41,410 nt of DNA, from contig NZ_JAFAGS010000123.1 in the NCBI RefSeq assembly GCF_019237635.1, positions 1 to 41,410 on the forward strand, in the 5' to 3' direction. The DNA is from Pluralibacter sp. GTDB taxonomy: Bacteria; Pseudomonadota; Gammaproteobacteria; Enterobacterales; Enterobacteriaceae. The position numbers and the translations under genes are program-made. The first letter of the stretch is position 1. The number at the start of each line of letters is the position of its first letter. The notes under the pieces were generated by a model. It ran no database searches. It worked only from the letters and a program-made list of their open reading frames with translations, and was not told the DNA's origin. Below, in pieces: positions 20,318 through 30,021 of the stretch.

Positions 20318-20905
20318 TCAGGAGATTGTCTCGCGGCGTGCGCTTTTCGGACGAAAAGCCGCTACCACCTGCGGATCGGTTTCGAGGTACGGCCCCTCCA
20401 GCAACTGTACACAATAAGGTACACTTGCGAAGATACCGTGAACCACTACGTTACCCTCCGCGTCCTTAACGCCCTCCAGCGTTTCCTGGATAGATTTCGG
20501 CTGACCAGGCAGGTTAAGGATCAGCGCCTGTTTACGAATAACCCCCACCTGGCGGGACAAAATCGCCGTCGGCACAAAGTGCAGGCTTATCTGACGCATC
20601 TGCTCGCCAAACCCCGGCATCTCGCGATCGGCAACGGCCAGCGTCGCATCCGGCGTCACGTCACGGCGCGCAGGCCCGGTACCGCCGGTCGTCAGCACCA
20701 GGTGGCAGCTCATTTCATCCACCAGCTCGCAAAGGGTTTGCTCAATGACGGGCTGTTCGTCGGGGATCAGGCGGGTCTCAAGGACAAAAGGCGTCGTCAG
20801 CGCGCGCGACAGCCATGCTTCAAGCGCCGGGATCCCTTTATCCTGATAAACACCACTGGATGCGCGGTCAGAAATGGACACTAAGCCGATACGTAATGTG
20901 TTCAT
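20318..20905 (-). CDS. mog: Molybdopterin adenylyltransferase
   Basis: Mog adenylylates molybdopterin before molybdenum insertion in molybdenum cofactor synthesis. The 195-residue product matches E. coli in length. It shows the MoCF/MogA-family nucleotide-binding signature LVLTTGGTGPARRDVTPDAT (about residues 69-88), then GFGEQMRQISL and ILNLPGQPKS. It lies 109 bases from talB on the same strand, as in K-12. Confidence 0.96.
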   Translation of the reverse strand: MNTLRIGLVSISDRASSGVYQDKGIPALEAWLSRALTTPFVLETRLIPDEQPVIEQTLCELVDEMSCHLVLTTGGTGPARRDVTPDATLAVADREMPGFGEQMRQISLHFVPTAILSRQVGVIRKQALILNLPGQPKSIQETLEGVKDAEGNVVVHGIFASVPYCVQLLEGPYLETDPQVVAAFRPKSARRETIS

Positions 20906-20983
20906 ATGAATTCCGTTTAAGAGATGCAGTTAAACAGAATGATACACTGCGGGAGAGATGACAGACAGTTTTCGAAGGGGGTA

Positions 20984-21007
20984 GCGTGACCGGAGACCCG
21001 GCCACGC
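20984..21007 (-). terminator. Hairpin just after talB
   Basis: Arms GCGTGACCGG (20984-20993) and CCGGCCACGC (20998-21007) pair over ten bases with one GU, starting eight bases beyond the talB stop. There is no T-run, so it may stabilise the 3' end rather than act as a classic terminator. Confidence 0.45.
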
Positions 21008-21014
21008 CGAATGA

Positions 21015-21968
21015 TTACAGCAGTTCGCCGATCATTTTTTCCAGTTTTTCCTGGTCGATAGCAAACTTACGGATACCTTCCGCCAGCTTGTCTACCGCCA
21101 TCGGGTCCTGGTTGTGCTGCCACAGGAACTGGGACTCGGTGATGCGTTCCGGACGCGCTTTCACTTCACCGGTGTAAACCAGTTTACGCTCAATGGCGCC
21201 CTGCGCTTCAGACAGCTCTTTGAGCAGCGCTGGCGCGATAGTCAGACGATCGCAACCTGCCAGCTCGAGAATTTCGCCGACGTTACGGAAGCTTGCGCCC
21301 ATCACGACGGTCTCGTAGCCGTGCTCTTTGTAGTAGCTGTAGATTTCAGAAACGGAAACCACGCCCGGATCTTCAGAGGCCGCGTATTCTTTCTTGTCGG
21401 TATTGGTTTTGTACCAGTCGAGGATACGGCCCACGAACGGAGAAATCAGGAACACGCCCGCTTCCGCGCAAGCACGCGCCTGAGCGAAGGAGAACAGCAG
21501 CGTCAGGTTACAGTTGATGCCTTCTTTTTCCAGCTGCTCGGCAGCACGGATGCCCTGCCAGGTGGAGGCCAGCTTGATAAGGATGCGATCGTTGCTGATA
21601 CCCGCATCGTTATACAGCTTGATCAGGCGCTTCGCTTTGGCAATGGAGCCTTCGGTATCGTAGGACAGACGTGCGTCAACTTCAGTAGAAATACGGCCCG
21701 GGATCAGCTTGAGGATTTCCAGACCAATGTTCACCGCCAGCTTATCAGTCGCGTCAACCACCTGCTGAGCACGGGAGCTGCTCTGGCTACGCGCCCATGC
21801 AATAGCGTCATCAATCAGCTTACGGTATTCAGGAATCTGGGCAGCACCCAGGATCAGTGAAGGGTTGGTTGTCGCATCCTGAGGCTGATACAGCTTCATT
21901 GCTGCAATGTCTCCGGTGTCAGCCACTACGGTTGTGTACTGACGCAGGGAGGTCAATTTATCCGTCAT
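21015..21968 (-). CDS. talB: Transaldolase B
   Basis: TalB exchanges a dihydroxyacetone unit between sedoheptulose 7-phosphate and glyceraldehyde 3-phosphate in the pentose phosphate pathway. From the ATG at 21968 ([20 protein letters not shown]) it has 317 residues, equal to E. coli. A 17-codon upstream extension lacks family match and is rejected. The Schiff-base Lys is in [17 protein letters not shown] (about residue 132). The [10 protein letters not shown] signature lies at about 32-41. It is divergent from yaaJ across about 200 bases. Confidence 0.97.
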   Translation of the reverse strand: MTDKLTSLRQYTTVVADTGDIAAMKLYQPQDATTNPSLILGAAQIPEYRKLIDDAIAWARSQSSSRAQQVVDATDKLAVNIGLEILKLIPGRISTEVDARLSYDTEGSIAKAKRLIKLYNDAGISNDRILIKLASTWQGIRAAEQLEKEGINCNLTLLFSFAQARACAEAGVFLISPFVGRILDWYKTNTDKKEYAASEDPGVVSVSEIYSYYKEHGYETVVMGASFRNVGEILELAGCDRLTIAPALLKELSEAQGAIERKLVYTGEVKARPERITESQFLWQHNQDPMAVDKLAEGIRKFAIDQEKLEKMIGELL

Positions 21969-22170
21969 GATAGTGTTTCTCTTTAAACAGCTGTTAGGGG
22001 GATGTAACCGGTCTGCCACGATAATATCACGCCCCAGTGCCAGCGCAACCGCAGACGGCCAGAGAGCGCAGAGTATGATAAACTCAGAGGATGATTTCTG
22101 TGCCCGTAAATGGACTGTCTGTAAGTGGTAACGCTTACACGGGTTTATGGCATTTTAATGGAGAAGTTTA

Positions 22171-23598
22171 ATGCCTGAATTTTTATCCTTTATCAATGAG
22201 ATACTCTGGGGCTCGGTCATGATTTACCTGCTCCTCGGCGCCGGAGTATGGTTTACCTGGCGAACCGGATATATCCAGTTTCGCCGTCTTCGCCAGTTTG
22301 GCAAAAGTCTGAAAAACAGCATTGTGCCGCAGTCCAACGGCCTGAGCGCTTTCCAGGCGCTGTGCACCAGCCTGGCGGCGCGCGTCGGCAGCGGTAACCT
22401 GGCGGGCGTAGCGCTGGCGATTACCGTCGGCGGCCCGGGCGCCGTATTCTGGATGTGGGTGTCGGCAATTATCGGGATGGCCACCTCATTTGCCGAGTGC
22501 TCGCTGGCGCAATTGTACAAAGAGCGCGACGCCAGCGGTCAGTTTCGCGGCGGCCCGGCCTGGTATATGTCCCGAGGGCTGGGCATGCGCTGGATGGGGG
22601 TGATGTTCTCGATTTTCCTGTTGCTGGCCTACGGCTTTATCTTCAACACGGTCCAGGCGAACTCCATATCGCACGCTATGCGCTATGCCTTCCATCTGCC
22701 GGAAATGATTACCGGCGCAGTACTGGCGCTGCTCACGCTGCTGGTGATTGTCCGCGGGCTGCGCGGCGTCGCGCGGCTAATGCAGTGGCTGGTACCGGTC
22801 ATGTTGCTGCTGTGGGTGACCGTCAGCCTGATAATCAGCCTCTGGCACATTGGCGAAATTCCCGGGGTTATCAGCAACATCATCCGCTGCGCCTTTGGCT
22901 GGCAGGAAGCCGCCGCGGGCGCGGTGGGGTATACCGTCAGCCAGGCGCTGACCAGCGGTTTTCAACGCGGAATGTTTTCTAACGAAGCGGGGATGGGCTC
23001 CACGCCCAACGCGGCGGCGACAGCGGCCTCTTCACCGCCCCATCCCGCGGCGCAGGGTATTGTACAGATGATAGGCGTCTTCACGGACACCATGATCGTC
23101 TGCACGGCGACGGCCATGGTCGTACTGCTTGCCGGACATAGCACAGAACACCCCGGCAATGGCATTCAATTGGTGCAGCAGGCGATGACGCATTTTGCCG
23201 GCAGTTGGGGAGCTCCGTTCGTCGCCGGTATCGTCCTGCTGTTCGCCTTTACCTCCATCGTGGCGAACTATATCTATGCCGAGAACAACCTGATTTACCT
23301 GCGCCTCAACACGCCGCGAAACGTCTGGCTGCTGCGCGCCGTGACGCTGCTGATGGTGATGGCAGGTACGCTGATGAGCCTGCCGGTGGTCTGGCAACTG
23401 GCGGATATCATTATGGCGCTGATGGCCATCACCAATCTGACGGCGATCCTTCTGCTTTCGCCGGTGGTGCATATCCTTGCCAGCGACTATCTGCGACAGC
23501 GAAAGCTGGGGCTGAAACCGGTGTTCAATCCCTCGCGTTATCCGGAGATTAAACCGCAGCTGGCGCCGGGAAGCTGGGATGATGATGCTCGCCAATAG
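22171..23598 (+). CDS. yaaJ: Sodium:alanine/glycine symporter family protein YaaJ
   Basis: YaaJ belongs to the AGCS (alanine or glycine:cation symporter) family of the inner membrane. The 475-residue product has about ten hydrophobic segments. The family signature is around GGPGAVFWMWVSAIIGMATSFAE (about residues 88-110, with the conserved Gly-Pro-Gly and the Glu of SFAE), followed by GGPAWYM. Substrate preference is known only at family level. Start by ATG after AATGGAGAAG. It lies 66 bases upstream of yaaA, as in K-12. Confidence 0.94.
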   Translation: MPEFLSFINEILWGSVMIYLLLGAGVWFTWRTGYIQFRRLRQFGKSLKNSIVPQSNGLSAFQALCTSLAARVGSGNLAGVALAITVGGPGAVFWMWVSAIIGMATSFAECSLAQLYKERDASGQFRGGPAWYMSRGLGMRWMGVMFSIFLLLAYGFIFNTVQANSISHAMRYAFHLPEMITGAVLALLTLLVIVRGLRGVARLMQWLVPVMLLLWVTVSLIISLWHIGEIPGVISNIIRCAFGWQEAAAGAVGYTVSQALTSGFQRGMFSNEAGMGSTPNAAATAASSPPHPAAQGIVQMIGVFTDTMIVCTATAMVVLLAGHSTEHPGNGIQLVQQAMTHFAGSWGAPFVAGIVLLFAFTSIVANYIYAENNLIYLRLNTPRNVWLLRAVTLLMVMAGTLMSLPVVWQLADIIMALMAITNLTAILLLSPVVHILASDYLRQRKLGLKPVFNPSRYPEIKPQLAPGSWDDDARQ

Positions 23599-23664
23599 CA
23601 GCTATCGCTCCCTTCATGGTCGTTTTTTGGTAAAGTCGGAGAAAAATTCCCGCAAGGACTGGAT

Positions 23665-24438
23665 ATGCTGATTCTGATTTCACCTGCAAAAACGCTGGAC
23701 TACCAAAGCCCGCTGGCCACGACCCGCTATACACACCCTGAGCTGCTGGATTACTCCCAGCAGCTGATTACCGAGGCGCGTAAGCTGTCGGCGCCGCAGA
23801 TAGCCACGCTGATGAGCATCAGCGACAAGCTGGCGAGCCTGAACGCGACCCGCTTTCACGAATGGCAGCCGGACTTCACCCCGCAGAACGCGCGCCAGGC
23901 GATCCTCGCATTTAAGGGCGACGTCTATACCGGACTGCAGGCCGAAGAATTCAACGATGCGGATTTTGATTTCGCCCAGACGCATCTGCGGATGCTTTCC
24001 GGGCTGTACGGCGTGCTGCGCCCGCTGGATCTGATGCAGCCTTATCGCCTTGAGATGGGTATCCGTCTGGAGAATGCCAAAGGCAAAGATCTGTACCACT
24101 TCTGGGGCGATATTATTACCGACAAGCTCAATGAGGCGCTGAAAGCGCAAGGCGACGATATCATCGTCAACCTGGCGTCTGATGAGTATTTTAAATCGGT
24201 GAAACCGAAGAACCTGCAGGGGCGCATCATCAAGCCCGTCTTCCTTGACGAGAAAAACGGCAAATTCAAGGTCATCAGCTTCTACGCCAAAAAAGCGCGT
24301 GGGCTGATGAGTCGCTACATCATTGAAAATCGCCTGACGAAGCCGGAGCAGTTAACCGGGTTTAACAGCGAGGGCTATTTCTTTGATGAAGAGACATCGG
24401 TAAAAGACGAGCTGGTATTCAAACGCCACGTGCAGTAA
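23665..24438 (+). CDS. yaaA: Peroxide stress resistance protein YaaA
   Basis: The product has 257 residues, one short of E. coli YaaA (DUF328, UPF0246). In E. coli YaaA lowers free iron during peroxide stress and binds DNA. It begins [16 protein letters not shown], the family signature, and contains [20 protein letters not shown] and [16 protein letters not shown], both conserved. A CGCAAGGA ribosome site precedes the ATG. It is convergent with yaaX, the two being separated by a GC-rich hairpin. Confidence 0.95.
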   Translation: MLILISPAKTLDYQSPLATTRYTHPELLDYSQQLITEARKLSAPQIATLMSISDKLASLNATRFHEWQPDFTPQNARQAILAFKGDVYTGLQAEEFNDADFDFAQTHLRMLSGLYGVLRPLDLMQPYRLEMGIRLENAKGKDLYHFWGDIITDKLNEALKAQGDDIIVNLASDEYFKSVKPKNLQGRIIKPVFLDEKNGKFKVISFYAKKARGLMSRYIIENRLTKPEQLTGFNSEGYFFDEETSVKDELVFKRHVQ

Positions 24439-24445
24439 GGAAGTG

Positions 24446-24467
24446 CCCTCTCCCGGACGGGAGAGGG
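24446..24467. terminator. Hairpin between convergent yaaA and yaaX
   Basis: CCCTCTCCC (24446-24454) and GGGAGAGGG (24459-24467) form a perfect 9-base stem with loop GGAC. It lies between the two stop codons and could end transcription from both sides. No T-run is present. The CCCTCTCCC palindrome resembles small dispersed enterobacterial repeats. Confidence 0.45.
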
Positions 24468-24479
24468 TGAGAAGTACAA

Positions 24480-24782
24480 TCAGTGCTGGGAGTCATGATC
24501 GCCATGATGCTCATGATAGTCGCCATGCTCATCATGATCGCCGTGGTGATGTTTCCAGTACTTATCTTCATGTTCATGCCAGTGGTTGTCACGCCACTCA
24601 TAGTGGTGATCCCACCAGTCGCGATCGCGCCAGTGGTCGCCATCCCAGTAGTTGCCGTCGTGGTCTTGATCGCCAATCTGCAGCTTCACGGCCGGAATCA
24701 GGGTGATTTCGGAAGCATGCACCATTACCGGAGCCGCCAGCATCATCGAAAGTGCGAGGAGAACGGGTTTCAGTGCAGACAT
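24480..24782 (-). CDS. yaaX: DUF2502 periplasmic protein, His-rich tail (YaaX)
   Basis: The 100-residue product has a clear signal peptide (MSALKPVLLALSMMLAAP, cleavage likely after VHA-S near residue 23). The DUF2502 core ITLIPAVKLQIGDQDHDGNY follows, then WDGDHWRDRDWW, like YaaX and YpeC of E. coli. The position between yaaA and thrC is that of yaaX in K-12. From about residue 40 onward the chain is dominated by His, Asp, Glu and Trp, with some 17 histidines. The repeated GDHD/DEHGDYHEHH pattern suggests metal binding in the periplasm. That role is an inference, and the family has no established function. Confidence 0.85.
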   Translation of the reverse strand: MSALKPVLLALSMMLAAPVMVHASEITLIPAVKLQIGDQDHDGNYWDGDHWRDRDWWDHHYEWRDNHWHEHEDKYWKHHHGDHDEHGDYHEHHGDHDSQH

Positions 24783-24941
24783 AGGGTACTCCTTATCATC
24801 AGTGCCCGATATGGGTCTATATAAGAAGATTACTCGTCAAAACCACGCTCCGTTATTATCCGTAATCCTAATCTTGCGGCCCCCCGCATTTATTGGTCAT
24901 TCCTGCATTTTTTCTGCCGAAACTCTGCATAATTTCTCCCC

Positions 24942-24971
24942 GTTTCCCCCGGCCTGTCGGCCGGAGGAAAC
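24942..24971 (-). terminator. Hairpin at the end of the thr operon
   Basis: GTTTCCcCCGGCC / GGCCGGaGGAAAC forms a long near-perfect stem around TGTC, starting eight bases beyond the thrC stop. There is no T-run on either side, so termination is likely but not classic. Confidence 0.5.
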
Positions 24972-24978
24972 AGAGAAA

Positions 24979-26265
24979 TTACGCGTTGCGCATCATGAAC
25001 TGACGCAGCGCCGCGAAATCAGCCGGCAGGTTGTGCGACAGCAGCGGCAGGCTGGCGCGACAGGCCAGCTCCTTTGGCAGCGGCAGCGGCTGGCCAAGAA
25101 TCGCCTCCACGCTCTCTTTGAACTTCGCCGGATGCGCAGTACCGAGGAACAACCCGTACTCGCCGGGCTGCAGCGTGTCGCGCAACGCGCGATAGGCCAC
25201 CGCCGCATGCGGCTCTGAGGTGTAGCCCAGCGCCTGCAGTTCGCGCATGGTCGCTTTAGTGGTCTCATCGTCCACCGACGCGTAGCCGAGGTCGTTCAGA
25301 CGCCACACCTTCCGACGGAACAGCTCCTCCACGCGCGGCCAGTTGTTAGGCTGACTGACGTCCATCGCGTTTGACAGCGTGGCCTGCGTGGCTTTCGGCT
25401 TCCACTCGCCTTCCTGCAGGAAGCGCGGTACGGTGTCGTTGACGTTCGTCGCGGCGATAAAACGCTTCACCGGCAGCCCCATCGACTTCGCGAGCAGCCC
25501 CGCCGTCAGGTCGCCAAAGTTACCGCTTGGCACCGAAATCACCAGCTGATTACGCGCATCCTGCGGCAGTTGCGCCACCGCTTCGAAGTAGTAGCAAATC
25601 TGCGCCAACAGACGGCTGATGTTGATAGAGTTCGCGGAGTTCAGCCCCAGCGTCTGCTTCAGTTCTTCGTCATCGAAGGCGTGCTTCACCAGCGCCTGGC
25701 AGGCGTCGAAATCGCCATCGATAGCAACGGTCTCAATATTGCCGCCCAGGGTACAGAACAGCTTCTCCTGCAGCGGGCTGATTTTACCGCGCGGATAGAG
25801 GATAACGACGCGGACATTCTTCAGGCCGTAGAAGGCATGCGCGACGGCCGCGCCAGTATCCCCTGACGTCGCCGTCAGGATAGTCACCGGCTTATCGCCG
25901 CTGATGTGGGTCAGCATCTGCGCCATAAAGCGCCCGCCAAAGTCCTTGAACGCCAGCGTCGGACCGTGGAACAGCTCAAGGCAGCCCACATCGCCCTGCA
26001 CCTGACTTACCGGCGCCGGGAAAGCAAATGCCGCGCGCAGACGCGCTTCCAGCTCAGCGGCCGGGATCTCATCGCCGATAAACGCGGAGAGGATCTTCGC
26101 GCTGCGACTGACGAAATCCTGCTGTAGCATCTCGTCGACCTCGGTCAGGCTGAACTCCGGCAGATCGTGCGGGAAAAACAGCCCCTGATGCTTGCCTAAG
26201 CCCTGGGTGACGGCCTGCGCGAAGCTGACCTGCTCGTTGTGATCTTTTAAGTTATACAGTTTCAT
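24979..26265 (-). CDS. thrC: Threonine synthase
   Basis: ThrC converts O-phosphohomoserine to threonine with pyridoxal phosphate. Taking the ATG at 26265 gives 428 residues, the E. coli length. A TTG just before it overlaps nothing needed. The PLP-binding Lys lies in FHGPTLAFKDFGGRFMAQML (about residue 107). The phosphate-binding loops are ATSGDTGAAVAH and SVPSGNFGDLTAG. It is the last gene of thrLABC, three bases after the thrB stop. Confidence 0.98.
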   Translation of the reverse strand: MKLYNLKDHNEQVSFAQAVTQGLGKHQGLFFPHDLPEFSLTEVDEMLQQDFVSRSAKILSAFIGDEIPAAELEARLRAAFAFPAPVSQVQGDVGCLELFHGPTLAFKDFGGRFMAQMLTHISGDKPVTILTATSGDTGAAVAHAFYGLKNVRVVILYPRGKISPLQEKLFCTLGGNIETVAIDGDFDACQALVKHAFDDEELKQTLGLNSANSINISRLLAQICYYFEAVAQLPQDARNQLVISVPSGNFGDLTAGLLAKSMGLPVKRFIAATNVNDTVPRFLQEGEWKPKATQATLSNAMDVSQPNNWPRVEELFRRKVWRLNDLGYASVDDETTKATMRELQALGYTSEPHAAVAYRALRDTLQPGEYGLFLGTAHPAKFKESVEAILGQPLPLPKELACRASLPLLSHNLPADFAALRQFMMRNA

Positions 26266-26268
26266 CAA

Positions 26269-27198
26269 TTATCCCACCACGCGTGCGCCCGCCGTGTCCA
26301 GCCGGCAAATATGAACAAAGCCTTCCTGATTTTGCAGATAGTGTTTACTGAGCCAGTCTGCGACTCGCTGGGCGGTAGCCGGGTTGTCGCACAGGGCGAA
26401 CATTGTCGGGCCGGAGCCGGAAATACCGCTCGCCACCGCGCCTATCTCCGCCACCGCCTGACGCGCTTCGCTAAAGCCCGGCAACAGTTTCGTGCGATAA
26501 GGCTCGGCGATAACATCTTTCATCAGCGTGGCGGCAAGCGCTGGCTGACGGCTGTAACAGGCATGGATAAACCCGGCAAGATGACGGCCATGCGCAATGC
26601 AATCCTGACGACGATACTGCGCCGGAAGAATGGCCCGCGCCTCGGCGGTTGAGACCTTAATCCCCGGGTAGGCCAGCACCCACAGCCACTCATCAAAGCC
26701 TGGCACCTGCTGGCTGATAATGCCGCTTTCTTCAATCATCAACTGCATCCCGCCCAGGTAGCAAGGCGCGACGTTATCGTAATGAATGCTGCCGGAGATA
26801 CGCCCTTCCAGCTCACCCATCAGCGCCAGCATCCGGTGTTCATTCAGCGGTTTGCCGCAGTACTCGTTCATCGCCACCAGCGCAGCCACAACGGAGCAGG
26901 CGCTGGAACCGAGACCGGAGCCAATCGGCATGTTCTTCTCCAGCGTCATGGCGACAGGTACGATTTTGCCAATCTCCAGACAATAACGCTCCCAGCACTG
27001 CCAGGCGATATTCTCCCGCGGATCGGACGGCAGCTTACTGGCAAAACGCCCGACGTTTTTCAGGCTGAAAACGTCCGCCGCCTCAACGCTGACGTTATCG
27101 CCCAGCAGCGTCCCATCCACCGGCGCCACCGCCGCGCCCAGCACATCAAAACCAACGCTCATATTCGCGCTGGAGGCCGGGGCATAAACTTTAACCAT
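26269..27198 (-). CDS. thrB: Homoserine kinase
   Basis: ThrB phosphorylates homoserine with ATP. The 309-residue GHMP-family protein shows the ATP-binding motif [19 protein letters not shown] (about residues 89-107) and the C-terminal [15 protein letters not shown]-type loop, here [17 protein letters not shown]. It starts [21 protein letters not shown]. One base separates it from thrA and three from thrC, the compact thrABC arrangement. Confidence 0.98.
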   Translation of the reverse strand: MVKVYAPASSANMSVGFDVLGAAVAPVDGTLLGDNVSVEAADVFSLKNVGRFASKLPSDPRENIAWQCWERYCLEIGKIVPVAMTLEKNMPIGSGLGSSACSVVAALVAMNEYCGKPLNEHRMLALMGELEGRISGSIHYDNVAPCYLGGMQLMIEESGIISQQVPGFDEWLWVLAYPGIKVSTAEARAILPAQYRRQDCIAHGRHLAGFIHACYSRQPALAATLMKDVIAEPYRTKLLPGFSEARQAVAEIGAVASGISGSGPTMFALCDNPATAQRVADWLSKHYLQNQEGFVHICRLDTAGARVVG

Positions 27199-27199
27199 C

Positions 27200-29662
27200 T
27201 TAGACTCCTAACTTCCATGACAGGGTACGCAGCAGATCGGCAAACACCCCGGCCGCCGTCACGTCGTTGCCTGCGCCGTATCCGCGCAACACCAGCGGCA
27301 GCGGCTGATAATAGTGGCTATAGAATGCCAGCGCGTTCTCGCCGTTTTTCACTTTATACAGCGGATCGTTGCCGTCCACTTCGGCTATCTTCACGCGGCA
27401 TACGCCATCTTCTTCGATGTTGCCGACGTAACGCAGCACGTGGCCCGTATCGCGGGCTTTCGCCACCCGCGCGGCGAAGGTATTGTTCAGCTGCGGCAAA
27501 CGCGCCATAAAACTGTCGGTGTCGCCGGAGGCGTCAAAATCGTCCGGCAGCACGGACTCCACCACAATGTCGCTAAGTTCAAGCTGGCGACCCGTCTCAC
27601 GCACGAGGATCAGCAGCTTGCGCGCCACATCCATGCCGGACAGGTCATCACGCGGATCGGGTTCGGTATAGCCCATTTCCCGCGCCAGCGTTGTCGCTTC
27701 CGACAGGCTCATCCCCTCATCGAGCTTACCGAAGATGAACGACAGAGAACCCGAGAGAATACCGGAGAAACGCTGCAGCTCATCTCCTGCGCTAAGAAGG
27801 TTCTGCAGGTTCTCAATCACCGGCAGACCCGCGCCGACGTTGGTGTCATACAAAAACTTGCGGCGGGAGCCAGCGGCCGCCTGACGCAGTTCGTGATAGT
27901 AGTTCATCGATGAGGTGTTCGCCTTTTTATTCGGCGTCACCACATGGAAACCTTCGCGCAGAAAATCCGCGTACTGATCGGCAACGGCCTGGCTTGAGGT
28001 ACAGTCCACGATCACCGGGTTCAGCAGGTGATACTCTTTTACCAGGCGAATCAGGCGGCCAAGATTAAATGGCTCTTTCGCCTCGGCAAGCTCACCGCGC
28101 CAGTTTTCCAGGTTCAGACCATGTACGTTGGTCAGCAGCGCCCGGGAGTTCGCCACGCCGCACACCCGCAGGTCGATATGCTTGCTCTTAAGCCAGCCCT
28201 GCTGGCGCTTGAGCTGCTCAAGCAGCGCGCCGCCCACGCCGCCCACGCCGATGACAAACACCTCAATCACCTGGTCGGTATTGAACAGCATCTGGTGCAC
28301 CACGCGCACGCCGGTGGTGGCGTCATCGTTGTTCACAACCACAGAGATGGAACGCTCAGAGGAGCCCTGGGCAATCGCCACAATGTTGATATTGGCGCGC
28401 GCCAGCGCGGCAAAGAACTTAGCCGAGATACCGCGCAGGGTACGCATACCGTCGCCGACCACGGAGATAATGGCCAGCCGCTCCATGATCGACAGCGGCT
28501 CCAGCAGCCCCTCTTTCAGTTCGAGATAAAACTCATCTTCCATCACCTTCTTCGCCCGCGGGCTGTCGCTTTGCGGCACGCAGAAGCTGATGCTGTATTC
28601 GGAAGAGGACTGGGTAATCAGCACCACCGAAATTCCGGCGCGGGACATGGTGGCGAACACGCGCGCCGCCATCCCCACCATGCCTTTCATGCCAGGGCCG
28701 GAGACGTTGAACATCGCCATGTTGTTAAGATTTGAGATCCCTTTGACCGGCAGACCGTCTTCATCGCGGCTGGCGCCAATCAGCGTGCCCGGCGCCTGCG
28801 GGTTGCCGGTATTTTTGATAAGACAGGGGATCTGGAACTGGGCGATCGGCGAGATCGTACGCGGATGCAGCACCTTCGCGCCGAAGTAAGAGAGCTCCAT
28901 CGCTTCCTGGTAGGACATCGACTTCAGCAGCCGGGCATCCGGCACCTGGCGCGGGTCGCAGGTATAAACGCCGTCAACGTCGGTCCAGATCTCACAGCAG
29001 TCGGCGCGCAGGCAGGCGGCCAGCACCGCCGCGGAATAGTCGGAACCGTTACGCCCCAGAACCACCAATTCGCCTTTGTCGTTACCGGCGGTAAACCCGG
29101 CCATCAGCACCATGTGGTCAGACGGAATTTGGCTGGCGACGATACGGCGGGTTGATTCCGCGATATCGACCGTCGATTCCAGATAGTGCCCCACCGCCAG
29201 CAGCTTCTCGACCGGATCGATAACGGTGACCTTGTGGCCGCGCGCCTCCAGCAGACCAGCCATGATGGCGATCGACAGCTTTTCACCCCGGCAGATAAAC
29301 GCCGCGTTGACGGCATCCGGACACTGACCTAACAGGCTGATGCCATGCAGGACATGTTTAATCTGCGCGAATTCCTGAGCGACGACCGCCTTTAACTGTG
29401 CGAGAGGAAAACCCGACTGAGCATCGGCAAGGCCCTGAAGCAGTTCAGCGAAAATACGCTCAGCATCAGCAATATTCACAAGAGCTTCCTGACCGCCAAT
29501 GGTTTTTTCAATCATCGCGACCAGATGGTTGGTGATTTTGGCCGGGGCAGAAAGCACAGTGGCGACCTGCCCCTGCCTGGCGTTGCTCTCCAGAATATCG
29601 GCAACTCGCAGAAAGCACTCTGCGTTTGCCACTGATGTACCGCCGAACTTCAAGACTCGCAT
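27200..29662 (-). CDS. thrA: Bifunctional aspartokinase I / homoserine dehydrogenase I
   Basis: ThrA carries out the first and third steps from aspartate to threonine. The start at 29662 ([20 protein letters not shown]) gives 820 residues, exactly the E. coli length. A 14-codon upstream extension runs into the attenuator and is rejected. The N-terminal kinase ([32 protein letters not shown]) is followed by two ACT regulatory domains (about residues 310-460). The C-terminal homoserine dehydrogenase follows ([15 protein letters not shown] at about 470; [11 protein letters not shown]). Threonine feedback is expected through the ACT part. Transcription is controlled by thrL attenuation. Confidence 0.99.
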   Translation of the reverse strand: MRVLKFGGTSVANAECFLRVADILESNARQGQVATVLSAPAKITNHLVAMIEKTIGGQEALVNIADAERIFAELLQGLADAQSGFPLAQLKAVVAQEFAQIKHVLHGISLLGQCPDAVNAAFICRGEKLSIAIMAGLLEARGHKVTVIDPVEKLLAVGHYLESTVDIAESTRRIVASQIPSDHMVLMAGFTAGNDKGELVVLGRNGSDYSAAVLAACLRADCCEIWTDVDGVYTCDPRQVPDARLLKSMSYQEAMELSYFGAKVLHPRTISPIAQFQIPCLIKNTGNPQAPGTLIGASRDEDGLPVKGISNLNNMAMFNVSGPGMKGMVGMAARVFATMSRAGISVVLITQSSSEYSISFCVPQSDSPRAKKVMEDEFYLELKEGLLEPLSIMERLAIISVVGDGMRTLRGISAKFFAALARANINIVAIAQGSSERSISVVVNNDDATTGVRVVHQMLFNTDQVIEVFVIGVGGVGGALLEQLKRQQGWLKSKHIDLRVCGVANSRALLTNVHGLNLENWRGELAEAKEPFNLGRLIRLVKEYHLLNPVIVDCTSSQAVADQYADFLREGFHVVTPNKKANTSSMNYYHELRQAAAGSRRKFLYDTNVGAGLPVIENLQNLLSAGDELQRFSGILSGSLSFIFGKLDEGMSLSEATTLAREMGYTEPDPRDDLSGMDVARKLLILVRETGRQLELSDIVVESVLPDDFDASGDTDSFMARLPQLNNTFAARVAKARDTGHVLRYVGNIEEDGVCRVKIAEVDGNDPLYKVKNGENALAFYSHYYQPLPLVLRGYGAGNDVTAAGVFADLLRTLSWKLGV

Positions 29663-29688
29663 AGTTCTTACCCCTTGATTTTTAGTCG

Positions 29689-29719
29689 AAAAAAAAGCCC
29701 GCACTGTTCAGGTGCGGGC
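29689..29719 (-). terminator. thr operon attenuator
   Basis: GCCCGCAC / GTGCGGGC (29697-29704 and 29712-29719, loop of seven) is followed on the minus strand by eight T's just before thrA. The segment GGTGCGGGCT at the end of thrL (around 29746-29755) can pair with AGCCCGCACC. This gives the alternative antiterminator fold. Confidence 0.92.
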
Positions 29720-29743
29720 TTTTTTCTTTTTTTCCTGTACGCG

Positions 29744-29812
29744 TCAGCCCGCACCGATACCTGTGGTAATGGTGATGGTTGTAATAGTGGTAATCATGCT
29801 GATGCGAATCAT
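29744..29812 (-). CDS. thrL: thr operon leader peptide
   Basis: A 22-codon ORF precedes thrA. It starts at the ATG at 29812 after CAACATCC and stops with TGA at 29744-29746. It has seven Thr and seven Ile codons, mostly in one run, and ends in Gly-Ile-Gly-Ala-Gly. Slow translation of Thr and Ile codons when charged tRNAs are scarce favours the antiterminator and lets RNA polymerase reach thrABC. E. coli ThrL has 21 residues with eight Thr and four Ile, so this version senses Ile relatively more. Confidence 0.93.
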   Translation of the reverse strand: MIRISMITTITTITITTGIGAG

Positions 29813-29852
29813 GGATGTTGTGTGCTCTGTTATTTATCTGTCTGTGCTGTTC

Positions 29853-29888
29853 CCTATATTGGTTAAAGTATCTGGCAGGGTAAGTCAA
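29853..29888 (-). promoter_or_regulatory. thrLABC promoter region
   Basis: The minus strand reads TTGACT (29888-29883), then a TACTTTAACCAATATAGG stretch ending near 29853, nearly identical to the E. coli thr promoter core. The leader ATG is about 40 bases further on. Confidence 0.7.
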
Positions 29889-30021
29889 CGAATTTTTACA
29901 TTGGTCACATTCCGTAACCACCCCGATTCCGGCTAACGCCGCCCTAGTTTTTGACCAGATACCCCAAATCAAACCCGCTAATGCAGAGCATCACCCCATA
30001 AATAAAATTTATGGCAGCATT

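Noticed and set aside
24483-24824. 113-codon hydrophobic frame (Met/Ile/Val-rich) on the plus strand
   Set aside because: It is the antisense of the His/Asp repeats of yaaX. Repeated CATGATCGC-type units read backward give Met/Ile/Val strings.
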